DNA of 64,000 nt from Linnemannia schmuckeri (Eukaryota > Mortierellomycota > Mortierellomycetes > Mortierellales > Mortierellaceae). Shown piece by piece: positions 7,928 through 18,311 of the stretch. The DNA lies in NCBI GenBank assembly GCA_029449235.1, contig JANATG010000009.1:1-64000 (forward strand). Reading direction: 5' to 3'. Position 1 is the first letter of the stretch; each line of letters begins with the position of its first letter. The notes under the pieces are model-generated. The model was given only the letters and a program-made list of their open reading frames with translations, searched no databases and was not told the origin of the DNA. Made by a program: the position numbers and the translations under genes.

Positions 7928-8989
7928 TCAAGCATGCTCCATCACCCTGTTCTCCTTGCGCGCCTTCTTCACATCCTCCACCGTATCCTCCGTTTCACTT
8001 TCCGAGAGTTCTACAGACTCGCCCCTTTGTGTGGCCGCCGTCATAGGAACGTCGTCCTCTGGTATATGAATATCCTGGAGCTCAGTCAGCAACTTTTCTC
8101 GATTCAAAGAGACCTCCTCTATCTCTGTCTCACTAGGTCTTTGCTTCGGCTGGTTCTTGGCCCCCTGTCTCGTTGGCTCAGAAATGACTCGGTCAGTCTC
8201 CATTGGTGTGGTGGTGTGCATCTCTGGGGGAGAATCTGTAGCCATAGGCTGCGCCTGCTCTGATGCCTCATGCGAAGATCCCAAGCTGCTTGACCTGTCG
8301 CCCGTCCCGTATCCCTCGTCCTTCAAACGCGATGGTTGAATAGTCGCCTGGCTGACCTTCCTCTGCTTGACATAGGCCTGTACGGGTATCTCGGCGACGC
8401 GTTTTCCTGGGGTTGTTGGTGTAGAGCCATTGGTTGGTGAAACAAAAGGATCGGCTGGTAATGGCGGAGTGGTCTTCTTGATCATCAAAGGTCTCTCGGG
8501 ACTGGTGTGCTTCTTTGGAGGTGTTGTTGCCTTGACAGTTGAATGGGTGGATGCGGATATCGACTCTGCCTCGGTCAATGCCTCCAGTTCGGCCATAAGC
8601 GCATCTTCGTCGTCGTCGCCAGTGTGGGTAGTCTCCATCAGCAAGCTCGCACCATCGCTCATTGCCTGATCTACCTCCTGTTGATCTGCAAACACATCGG
8701 CCAGCCGATCCATCGCAGCGTCCACGTTATCCCGGCTCAGCATTTCTTGACCGTTCTCATCCTTTGTCGCCATAACAGACGCAAGAGTGTTGGCACCCAA
8801 TTTGTACGATTGCAAGAGCTCCGCATCTGTTTCAGAAGACTGAATCCTGAAAAAGATGGACGAAATGGTATCAATAGACTTCAGTCGTTTGTTGAGCACT
8901 TCGTCGAGATGCTTACGTTGACGTAAGGCATACGTGGCTTGTGAACGCTGATTTTTCTTGAGGCAGGCCTTTGCCTTTTCTGTCAACCT

Positions 8990-9020
<31 letters not shown>

Positions 9021-9084
9021 TGACAATTTCAGTGTTTTGAAAAAAAAAAAAAAAAAAAAAAAAAATGACAATTTCAGTGTTTTG

Positions 9085-9116
<32 letters not shown>

Positions 9117-10633
9117 AAATACATGTCAGTTGCCCACAAAGATGATAGCCCTCCCCTTACTCGGCTATACGATCCTCAATGTCCTGAACCTGCTTCTCAA
9201 GCCGCCCAATTGTCTCCCGCAGCTCAATGATGCCACGGTCTGTTTTTGTAATCTCCTGTTTTGCCTTGTCCCGAATAGTTTCCTTGTTGGCAAACTTGAT
9301 AACCTTGAATGACCAGTATGCAAATCGAGACAAATAATTAGAAGACCGATTTTTGTGCACAGAAGCAGTCACCAACTTTTGTGTATATTAAGAAACTCCT
9401 TACCAGCTCATGGTCCTGAAGTTCGTTAGTCTGCTTGTTCTCGTCCACCTTTCCGGTAACAAGGACCTTCAACTCATACTGCATGTAGCGAATCAAGATC
9501 TCGAGATCCCTGTCCGTCAAAACAATCGTTGGTCCGGCACCTCCCACAGCTCCGTCATTTGACAAGGAACTCCTGGTTCGGAGAGGCAGCAGTGCAGTCC
9601 TGGAAAACTTTTGTCGAAAGTCAGCAAAGGTCATCAGATTGTCGGAGGCGGGATAGTTGACAGACTCTTGCTGGAGTTTGTGAATGCGCGCAGCGGCCTC
9701 CTGAACAAATGAGATGATCACAAATGTGTCCCGATAACCTGTCGAGGACGAGCTCGACGGTGCCAATCCCAATCCCAACCCAGTGCTGGCCCCTCCTGAG
9801 CCAGTCCCTACTCCGCCAAGGCTTAAATTTCCATTGGATGTTGCCCCAGCTCCTGGACTGCTCAGGCCTGTTGAGGCCAGTGTAGGGGATGCTGAATATC
9901 CTGGTGGTGGATTGTTGGAGTCTGACAGACTCAACTGCTTGAGACTCCAGAGCAGCGGCGCCTTGACGACCTTGTGAAAGATCCATCCTCTCCAACCCAC
10001 GCCGGCCCAAGGCAAGAACTCGGATCGCGGGATGATAACGCCCATCCTGGTCATCTCGCTCAAGACTGTCGAAAGAGATTGAGGTTGTTTTTCCTCTCTC
10101 CTGTAAAACTTTGTTGCAAGATGGTCCAGTTCCAGTTCCAAGATTCCGATAGCGGCTCCTGTGGGTTCATATCGTGGTTTGGCTCTCGGTGTTCCGCCAC
10201 CGCCGTCTAGTTGTCCGGAATCGTGTGAATAGGAAGATATCGTATAAAGAATGGAGTCGTCGTAGGGCTGGTAGGCAGATAAGAGTCCGTTTCGTGCCGC
10301 TCCAAGGATGGCGGTTTGCCACCAACTGATGTTGGCCTCGTATCCGAAAGGGTTGGTCTCCTTGAGCTTGTCGAATTCCGAGTAGAGCGACTTGTAGCGC
10401 GATGGGCTGCACTTGCCCGGAAAATTGGCGAGGTATGTGGAGAGTGAGGTTGGACGGCCGGGCTTGGAACTTTGTGGGGAGTCTGGAGGAGCCATGGGCG
10501 GTGATGGTGTTGTGGGTGTGACTGACAAGCCAGGTAGTGATGTGTTATTGTTGTTGCTGTTGTGATTGCTCCTAGGGGTGATGTTATTGTGTTGTCGCCA
10601 TTGGTAGTAGTCAGGGTCACCTTTGGTTGCCAT
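7928..10633 (-). CDS. CHMP7: CHMP7-like ESCRT-III protein
   Basis: Three exons: 10633-9404, 9303-9161 and 8987-7928, totalling 810 codons. The N-terminal part (about residues 1-410) matches the winged-helix half of CHMP7, with TYLANFPGKCSPSRYKSLYS, NPFGYEANISWWQTAI and a conserved ILIRYMQYELKV. Exons 2 and 3 carry the Snf7 domain: a basic coiled coil (EITKTDRGIIELRETIGRLE), then AKACLKKNQRSQATYALRQR, and an acidic helix with DDDEDALMAELEALTE that may bind MIM partners. A long disordered tail of over 200 residues follows, unusual for the family. CHMP7 recruits ESCRT-III to the nuclear envelope and endosomes. The join across intron 2 restores IAELTEKAKAC exactly, which supports the boundaries. 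It is divergently transcribed from the NmrA-like gene. Confidence 0.88.
8988..9160 (-). repeat. CHMP7 intron 2 with two A-tract/20-mer repeats
   Basis: TGACAATTTCAGTGTTTTGA occurs at 9021-9040 and again at 9066-9085, each embedded in A runs of 20 or more, giving two tandem units of 45 bases. On the coding (minus) strand these are T runs close to the acceptor. Confidence 0.8.
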
Positions 10634-11408
10634 GGAGGTGGATGTGAGTGCTGTTGGCGTGATAAACTGCTATACTGCTGGTTGGTGTGTGATTACGTTG
10701 GGTGGTTTGCAAAGCGACGCCTAGTACTTGTTCTTGGTCCTTTTGCCTTGTGCCTTGTGCCTTGCTCGTTGCTGTCGTTTTAGTAGGCTGTCAGAATCCT
10801 GTCAGCGTGCCTCTTTTGTGGATGTGTGTGTGTGTATGTGTCTATGGATGGAGATACTTGACTGGTCGAAATAGAGAAAGACAAGACAAGAATCAGAAGG
10901 GTCTCCCGTGATGGCGCACTAGATTGGGTGGATGAGTGCGTAGAGTCTTCTCCGTGTTGTGGTTGTTGTCCCTGTTTTGTTGCTGCAGTTGTGCTGTTCT
11001 TGAATGTATCGATGACGAAACCAGGTAAAGAGTGAAATAAAGTGATGTGATGGTTGTAAACACAAAAAAGAAAAAAGAAAAAAGAAAAAAGAAAAATAAC
11101 GTTCATTTGTTCCTTATATTTTGGGGGCGGAAGGGAGACAGTGATACGGACAGACAGTCAGACATGGCAGGCGGACATTTTTGACAGAGCATGTATCACA
11201 TTCAAAGCTACGCGTGGTGTATTAATTTGCTATTGTACACAAAGAAGGAAGATTGCATGATCGCATACACAGCGTCGCGTTCCTTTCGTCTCTCTTATAT
11301 CTCTCGTCTCCTCTTCTTCTTATTCCTCTTCCCCTTACTCTTCCTTCATCTTCTCTCACATCCACACATCCACAAGCAAACTCAGAAAAGCACACACAAA
11401 ATACAAAG
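10634..11408. promoter_or_regulatory. Divergent intergenic region, CHMP7 / NmrA-like
   Basis: 775 bases between two start codons. It holds a GT run near 10826-10840, an (AAAAAAG)n run near 11067-11095 and a pyrimidine-rich stretch before the ATG at 11409. It presumably contains both promoters. No gene seen. Confidence 0.55.
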
Positions 11409-13442
11409 ATGACTTCCACTCTCACCGGCAATCCACCTCCTGCTCCCCAAGAACCCGCCGTCGCCATCACAAGCTGCGATACCTTCGCAGGCCAGACTCT
11501 TGCCCTCGCTCTCGCCGACTACCTCGAACACAAGCACAAGAAGTTTGGAGATGGCGGGCACCGCGACCAGCCATTGCACTCACCTCAGTCCGTCGTCCCT
11601 CGGCTGGTCTGTCTGGCTCGCGACAAGAACAAGTGTGGCGACCTTAACAAGCGCGAATCTTGCAAGGTTGTCCAGATCTCCTACGAGGACCCAAACACCA
11701 TCGCAATCGCTCTTCGTGGTATTCAGACGGTTGTCTTTATTGCCGAAATCGAGCCCCAGCGAGTTGACTGGGCCGGTCGCATGGTCGATGCCATGAAGCA
11801 AGAGAAGGTCAAGCGATGTGTCCTCATCTCGAGCATCGGCACCGATGCCCCCGACAAGGACCAGCTTGACCGTTTCCGTCGCGTCGAGGACTGTATCAAG
11901 AAGGACCTTCCTCGTTGGACCATTCTCAGGTACTTTACCATAAAGCTGTTCTCTTGGCATTATATTTTTTACTTCTCACACGCACTTTGTGCCTTTTTCA
12001 GTATATTTGCGTCACCCTTCATCATCTTCTGGAGGAACTTGCTCAAGGAGATCATCACCGAGCGCACACTGACATCTTTCTTTCTTTCTTCTCCTATTTT
12101 TCTTTCCTTTGTTCTCTTTTTCTCCTTTTCAACCATGGACAAATGACAAACGCTTAAAATAGAGTGGGATTTCCGTTCCAGGCCCTGTTCTATTGGATCC
12201 CGATGGTGCAAGACCAAGGCGTGCTGGGGATGTCGATCAAGCGCGACATGGAGTTTGCGCCCCTCGACGTCACTGATCTCAACCGCGCTTTGATCTCGGT
12301 GACTTTTCCTTCCAAGCATCACCCCGGAGGAGGTCATGATGACGATCATGGTGACATCCAAAAGGAACTCGCCAAGCTCACCCTCACCGGCCATCCCCAC
12401 ACTCACTCCCACATTCACGCTGAACACGAGTCCAGTTCTGCGAATCCGGTAGCTCCTTCGACTCTTGTTACTGCTGCTGGACCTGGAGATGGGACCAAAC
12501 GACATGACGGTCAGACCTACACCTTGACTGGACCAGAGATTGTTACCGGACCCAAGCTGGCTGATGAACTCACTCGCGCATTGCATTCCGACAAGGAGCA
12601 CAAAGACAAGGTAATTTAGCAATTTATTCATGTTACGAAGTTGATAAGCTATCAACGCTTGCCTTTTTTTTTTTTTTTTTTTTATACTCGTATGCAACTC
12701 TTTGTCCATTTTTCTTCCTTGACAGAGCAACATCTATTGTTGTTGTTCACGATGGCACTGTCAACGTCTTTTAACATTGAACCGTATTCTACTTCCGACT
12801 ATACAAAAACGATAGCACCCAGCGCCAATCGTGTACAAGGAGCTGACGCGCGAAGAGGTCCGTGACTACTTGCTCACTCTTCGAAACAGATCCAATGAAG
12901 CCATCCCGATGACCACCGCTGGATTCCAGCCTGTGGCCAGCTTCTTGCGATTCCTTCAGCACATGACTGACACCGTCAAGGGTGTCCATCACCACCAACG
13001 ACCCACCGAGGAGGAAGAGAATTCTTCTTCCGCTTCCGCCAAGGTCGCGCCCCAAGGCGATGTCAAGACCACTACTGCCGTCTCATCAACTGCCGAGGGC
13101 AATGATGAGGACGATCTTGCATTGGTCGATGCTCCGAGTGACGAGGACAACTGTCCTGGACGCAAGTCGCCCAAGCGAGGACACGAGCCCGTGTTGGATG
13201 CACCCAACGACACCAAGATCGAACTGGTCTTGGAGCTGTTGGATTACATCAACGACAACCGAGCGTCCTTCCAGTCGGGCGATCTGGAGAAGATCACTGG
13301 CAAGCGAGGCAACAATGCCAAGGCGTTCTTTAAGGAGCACGCACGCAACTTTCGCAAACGTCAGCCAGCTGCCATTGATGAGAGCGCCTCTCTCTCCGCT
13401 CCGGCAACGACTGTCCACAGCGAAGGACAGCAGCAAGTTTAA
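11409..13442 (+). CDS. NmrA-like NAD(P)-binding domain protein
   Basis: Exons 11409-11929, 12163-12610 and 12816-13442 give 531 residues. The fold is that of NmrA/atypical short-chain dehydrogenases: an N-terminal beta strand and turn (AVAITSCDTFAGQTLALAL), a VVFIAEIEP strand, KRCVLISSIGTDAPDKDQ, and after the first splice TILRVGFPFQALFYWIPM. The dinucleotide-binding turn SCDTFAG replaces the usual GxTGxxG, so cofactor binding and catalysis are doubtful; NmrA proteins often act as regulators. The C-terminal exon adds a region not typical of NmrA: YKELTREEVRDYLL, acidic disorder, and KIELVLELLDYINDNRASF with a basic end (RNFRKRQ). The first donor is GTACTT, but the reading across it fits the family. 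Specific role unknown. Confidence 0.75.
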
Positions 13443-13862
13443 GCGACCTGCTGCTCTTGAATCGCCACCGACTCTTCCTTTAGAACAAAGAGAGATGATG
13501 TTGTAGAAATACGAAGAATGTGTCAGATTGACTACTCAAGAAACAACAGTATGCCTGTTTTCTTTTCTCTTTTGTTGCTGCCCCCTTCCCTCTGTCTTTG
13601 GCGTCCTCTTTCATGCTCTCTAGCCTTTTTCTTTCATCCTCCTCCATAGCTTTTTTGTCTTGTTTTTGAAAGAAAAAAAATAAAATCGCGTTGAGTTGGT
13701 TCACATTCGATCAGTATCACATGATTCCATTCCGAAATGCAATAATTTGTTCACTCTCGAAATGTCACACTGGCAAGTCTTCGTTGCTCACATCCTTTTT
13801 TTTTTTATTCATTCCTTTCCGCGTTTTTACTCATCCGACCTTTTGTCACCCATCCCCTCAGC
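13443..13862. other. Intergenic, NmrA-like to dephospho-CoA kinase
   Basis: 420 bases with a pyrimidine-rich stretch before the ATG at 13863. Nothing else is recognised. Confidence 0.5.
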
Positions 13863-14985
13863 ATGAAAGTCGTTGGTCTCACAGGAGGCATCGCCTCAGG
13901 TACATTCACACTCACCCTTTTCTCCAAGTTGACACTTCCATGGCAACTGCCATTCATACTCCCTCTTTCTACAAAGACAACCTCCAAGCCTGTGCACCTA
14001 ACCTTTCAACTGCTGGAACGCTTCGGTTCGCCTTATTCTTCCGGGCTGTCCCATAATTACACATTTTGCCACTAAATTACGCCGACTAACTTACATATAT
14101 CCTTACACTAAAGGAAAGTCAACGGTCTCAAAGACAATCCAATCCCTCAACATTCCTCTCATCGACTGCGACCTCCTCGCTCGCCTGGTTGTCGAACCCA
14201 CCCACGCTTGCTACCGCAAACTCGTCAAATACTTTGGCACCGTTATTCTCCAAAATCAACAAGACGGCCAACCCCTCGACCGGTACAAGTTTGGAACCAT
14301 TATTTTCTCGGATGCTGCTCAAAGACGGGTTGCGAACGGGATTATTCATCCGGCTATCAGGAATGAGATCCTGAAGAGGCTGTTTCAGTATTGGGCTAGA
14401 GGCACATCTTTAGTGGTTGTGGATGTCCCACTTTTGCTGGAAGGTGAGCTCTGGAGGATTGTCAGCGATGTCATCGTCGTCTACTGGTAACTTTATACAC
14501 AGATTTTGCTGTTCACTTGTCAATTGTTCAGTATCTACCAAGGAACAAACAAGGTGGTTATACCATCTAAATTTAATTTTTTTAAACGTGGATAAAATAG
14601 CCCGCCAGAGACCCAATTGGAGAGAATCAAGGCTCGCGACGGCCTCTCGGAAGAAGACGCCCTGGCGAGAATCAACGCACAACGACCACTCATCGAAAAA
14701 GTCGACTACGCAGACCATGTCATCTACAACACCTCTGACCTCGAATCCCTCAAAACCGCAACTCTCAAGGTCATGGACGCCATCAAACCCAACCCCTTCT
14801 GGACCGTCCTTGCCTATTTCCCGCCTTTCACAGTTTTGCTTGCTGGATGGGTCATTGCCAAGAGACATTTGAAGGGCGATCCTAGGAAGACTCTGAATAG
14901 CAAGAAGAAAGATGATGACTCTGTTGTTGCTGAGCCCGTTTCTTCTCCATCAACCACTCATGCTACTCCTGCACACGCGTCTTAG
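13863..14985 (+). CDS. CAB5: Dephospho-CoA kinase
   Basis: Exons 13863-13899, 14114-14486 and 14601-14985 give 264 residues. The enzyme phosphorylates dephospho-CoA at the ribose 3'-hydroxyl with ATP, the last step of coenzyme A synthesis. The P-loop GGIASGKST (residues 8-16) is split by the first intron after Gly13. Other family blocks are LIDCDLLARLVVEP, the lid-like DRYKFGTIIFSD, RRVANGIIHPAIR, VVDVPLLLEG and VVVYCPPETQLERIKAR followed by RINAQ. The second intron interrupts the Cys of VYC. A hydrophobic segment (TVLAYFPPFTVLLAGWVIA) after the kinase domain suggests membrane attachment, as in the yeast enzyme; a low-complexity tail follows. Length agrees with eukaryotic single-domain enzymes. 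It converges on RAE1. Confidence 0.93.
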
Positions 14986-15266
14986 AAACTCCACGGTTAC
15001 TAAAGAAATATATACCGCCTTTGCCTGTTTTTGTTTCAGTAATTTATTTTTAAGAGTAAGTGGGTGGATGGTACTAATGCTAAAGTGGTAGAGTGTTGGG
15101 ACTGGAGTGTTGACTATCTGCTGGAGTAAGGGAGAAAAGGTGAAAGATGTGCAATGATGATAAGGAAGGCCGTGCGGACGGGGAAGTTGGTATGAACAGT
15201 AAAGAGAAAAATAGGGAAAATAAAGGGACGCAAATACGCGATGTTTGCCGCCTAAAGGCGTTTTTT

Positions 15267-16809
15267 TTACTGTCGCTTTCGTGGCTTGACATCGATTTCA
15301 TTTACAGAATGCAACATGATCTTGTTTTGTGTCTGAGCTGTTGCACCCGTATGACCCTGCGGAATAAATTAATACGTAATATGATAAGAAACATTAGCAA
15401 ATGGTTCCTTTGTATGCTGTATCCTACTGATACAGCCACATCAGATGAAAACGTGAATGCCCAAAAAAAAAAACATAAAAAATACCTTGTTCCAGTCATA
15501 GCTGACGGCGTAGGCGAAAATGGTGCCGTTACGGTTGAAGCACGTTGTCGAGATAGGACTGCCAACCTTGGGGAAGGTCTTGAGCTTTTGACGAGAATCC
15601 TTATCCCAGAAGGCAAATGACCCATCCGCTCCCGCTGTCGAGAATGTTCCGTGGACGGGATGCCAGTTAATACAGTTGACGGAGTAAACAGTAGCTTTGT
15701 CACGGACAGTCTGTCCACCCTCACGATGGCACTTGAATGAAAAGTTGAGAGAAGCATCTTTGTCCTCGACATACTGAATAGCAACACGCCCCTCGATACT
15801 GCCGATTCCGTACCCTGTGCCAGCAGGGAAACACGAGATGGTCCTGGTCTGCCACTTCAATGGACTGGTCATGGACTTAAAGGGAGTCGAAGGGTTGTTG
15901 AGGTTATAGATGACCAGATGACGATCCGCCGTGGCTGCAACCAGCAGAGGGAAAACACTGTCCATGGCATAAAGTCGTTCCGGAAGGCTGACGGTTGAGA
16001 TGGGTGTAGGTTGCCGTGTGTCCCAGTACTTAATGGTCTTATCCCAGCTTCCGGTGGCCAAGATTGGGCTGGCTCCGTCAACCCATCGAACTTCCTTGAT
16101 AGGCGCGTCGTGTTGAGCGACCTGTGTAGACTGTCCTGTGGAAATGTCGAATAACTTTGCAATTTTATCCGCACCACCCGACACCAGCTTTGTTCCGTCC
16201 TATATGTCACAATGAAAGCCGAAGAGGATGATAATTCTGAATTAGTAATATTCGATTTTTTTTTCTGGTCGACAATGTGCTGCGCCCAAAGCAATTGACC
16301 CCATACAGTCAATGATTGCTCTCTTTCTTTCTCATACCTTGCTCCATGCGCAGCAGAGCGCGGGTGCAGAGTGTTGGTACATTGCCTTTGCGACGCTTGT
16401 TCCATTTGGTTGAATCTCATAGATGCGGACCTAATTGTAGATCAGAAAAAAAAGGGGATTAAATTCCAGATATCCTGCGATGTGGTGGCGTCCTGTTCTC
16501 GTGAATGGATGCGCATAATACACCTGCTGTTTGTCGTCAAGGTTATTTACGTTGTTGTCCCATGAAGCGGCTGCAAGCAAGTCTGCTGTTGGTGAGAACT
16601 GCATCTCCGAGATACCGTCTGTTGGAGGGTGTTGAACCTATACGAGAGGGACAATTATAGCGTGTTTTTTTCTTGTTAGTTTAGCCCTTTAAAAGTGTTT
16701 GTGGTCAAAAGAGTCCCCCCTTTTGGTATAATGCCGTGGCGAAGAGCGATCTATGAGAGCAGTAGTTGTGTACCTCCATGTCCTGTGAGGCCTGGTTTGA
16801 CTTGATCAT
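15267..16809 (-). CDS. RAE1: RAE1/GLE2 mRNA export WD40 protein
   Basis: Five exons: 16809-16774, 16637-16551, 16430-16338, 16199-15486 and 15356-15267, encoding 339 residues. The WD40 propeller matches RAE1/Gle2: SWDNNVRIYEI, AWSKDGTKLVSGGADK, ATGSWDKTIKYWDTRQP, VYSVNCINWHPVHGTFSTAG and, across the last splice, VSYDWNKGHTG; it ends EIDVKPRKRQ. RAE1 sits at the nuclear pore with a GLEBS-motif nucleoporin (NUP98/Nup116 type) and takes part in mRNA export and spindle checkpoint control. All exon joins keep frame and reproduce family sequence, so boundaries are reliable. It shares a 385-base divergent promoter region with the GSKIP-domain gene. Confidence 0.95.
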
Positions 16810-17194
16810 GGCAGCAAACAGGCAAGAGTGTGCGTGTGTGTCTGTTGCAAGGAAAGGAGGGATCTAAGTACGAGTTAATGTTGATGGTAGTGGTGGAGTG
16901 GAGTGGGGTAGAGTAGAGTAGAGTTGAGTAGAGTTGAGTAGAGTAGAGTGAAGTATAGGGGGAAGAGAATGGGATTGTGGGAATGAAAGGAAGTAGCACC
17001 ACCGGAAAACGAAAGGCACTTTATGTAAGTTCACAAAAGTGCCTCGCCTCTTTTAAAAAAATCTTGCAGTGGTGGCTGGTAGCTGAAACGGACATATGTC
17101 ACGTGCGTTTTCTTTTCTTTATAATTTGCAGCGCCCTTGTGGAGCTACTCCTTTTCTGCTTTGCCTCACTTCTCATAAAAGGACCAACGACAAC
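16810..17194. promoter_or_regulatory. Divergent promoter with GAGTA minisatellite
   Basis: The region between the RAE1 and GSKIP-domain start codons contains a degenerate five-base repeat (gagta/gagtt/gagtg) at about 16893-16955. On the RAE1 strand this is a CTCTA-type pyrimidine tract 80-150 bases upstream of its ATG. Confidence 0.65.
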
Positions 17195-17668
17195 ATGCAC
17201 GCGGACAGAGAATCGACAATGACTGCAATGGAGATGGTTCCAGACCTGACTCACTACTCGGAAGGCTTAAGCCCAGACACGTTCCCTCTCAAAGTCAACT
17301 CATACCAAGAGAACATTACGACCATGAACGATAGCGACGACAGCTCCCTCACCGTCAATTTCAAGGTGGTGACACTCGAAAAAGGAACCGCAGAGATTGT
17401 ATTGGACGGCCAGGGCTTCCGCACCATATCGTTCTCCCTCTCCCCACAAACTCCCAGCCTACGGTTGTCAACCCGCCAAGAAGAGGCTGTGTCAGGGCAC
17501 ACGTATGAGACCATCGAGGCCATCCTCATGGCATTGAGTCCAGGCTTTGAAGCATTCTTTGGTCAGGAACTCGCACGAAAACTCGAAAACGTGTCCTGGG
17601 ATCAAAATCGGTTTCAGCACTCCAGCGACGATGGCAGTGCCGATGAATTGGAAAGCAAAGATCGGTAA
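17195..17668 (+). CDS. GSKIP-domain protein
   Basis: Single exon, 157 residues from ATG 17195; an earlier in-frame ATG was not evident. The C-terminal half resembles the GSKIP (GSK3-interacting) domain: SLTVNFKVVTLEKG, AEIVLDGQGFRTISFSL, and the most conserved block HTYETIEAILMALSPGFEAF followed by FGQELARKLENV, matching the family's YxTxxxLLxxLSPxYxxxFG pattern. In animals GSKIP binds GSK3-beta and the PKA regulatory subunit. Whether this copy does so cannot be seen. A short acidic tail with SDDGSADELES ends the protein. Length is close to that of animal GSKIP (about 140). Confidence 0.75.
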   Translation: MHADRESTMTAMEMVPDLTHYSEGLSPDTFPLKVNSYQENITTMNDSDDSSLTVNFKVVTLEKGTAEIVLDGQGFRTISFSLSPQTPSLRLSTRQEEAVSGHTYETIEAILMALSPGFEAFFGQELARKLENVSWDQNRFQHSSDDGSADELESKDR

Positions 17669-17778
17669 CAACCGCGTCCTCTACTTCTTAATATTGAAGT
17701 AGCACGCTCATTCCATTTCAAAGTATTTCATACACACTTCGCGGCAAGAACAATAAAATGTAATAAAATAAAAGAAAA

Positions 17779-17811
<33 letters not shown>

Positions 17812-18167
17812 GACAGCCTTAAGATTTTTGCTGCCAATAATATAATGAATACTGCAAAGCATAACTGGATCCAAACACTTTAGGCGTAGGAGATAAGTGA
17901 CCTCATGGCAGTGTTACACGACTCGGCTGTGGTTTTATGATACAGTTGGGCTTTTGTTTTATTACAGGCAGCAAGAAAGGATATTAAACAAAAAAGAGGA
18001 GAGAAAGTAAACTACACGAACTGAGAGGAGTAACACACATATCAAAAACATCGCCTTATTGCTCGGAAATTGACAGTATGGATTCCATAACGAACAAACT
18101 AAAACTGCGACTTCAATCGCCTACGAAAAGAAAAAAAAGAAGAGAAAAAAGAAGAAAAAAAGGAAAG

Positions 18168-18201
<34 letters not shown>

Positions 18202-18311
18202 AGGAAATAGAAAAAAAGATGAGCAAAAAACAGCTGTAAAGCGAAAGAGCAAACATCTCTCCTTTGACTAAAGTTGTATATTTTTTGTTGCGGGCATGAG
18301 GAAACCATAGT
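17669..18311. other. Convergent intergenic region with A tracts
   Basis: Lies between the GSKIP-domain gene and the kinase gene, which converge. It has A runs at about 17780-17810 and 18170-18198 and A/G-rich DNA between. No gene seen. Confidence 0.5.

Noticed and set aside
14444..14486. Splice donor GTGAGC at 14444 in dephospho-CoA kinase
   Set aside because: Using it would remove the conserved strand VIVVYC; reading through to the GTAACT at 14487 restores the family sequence.
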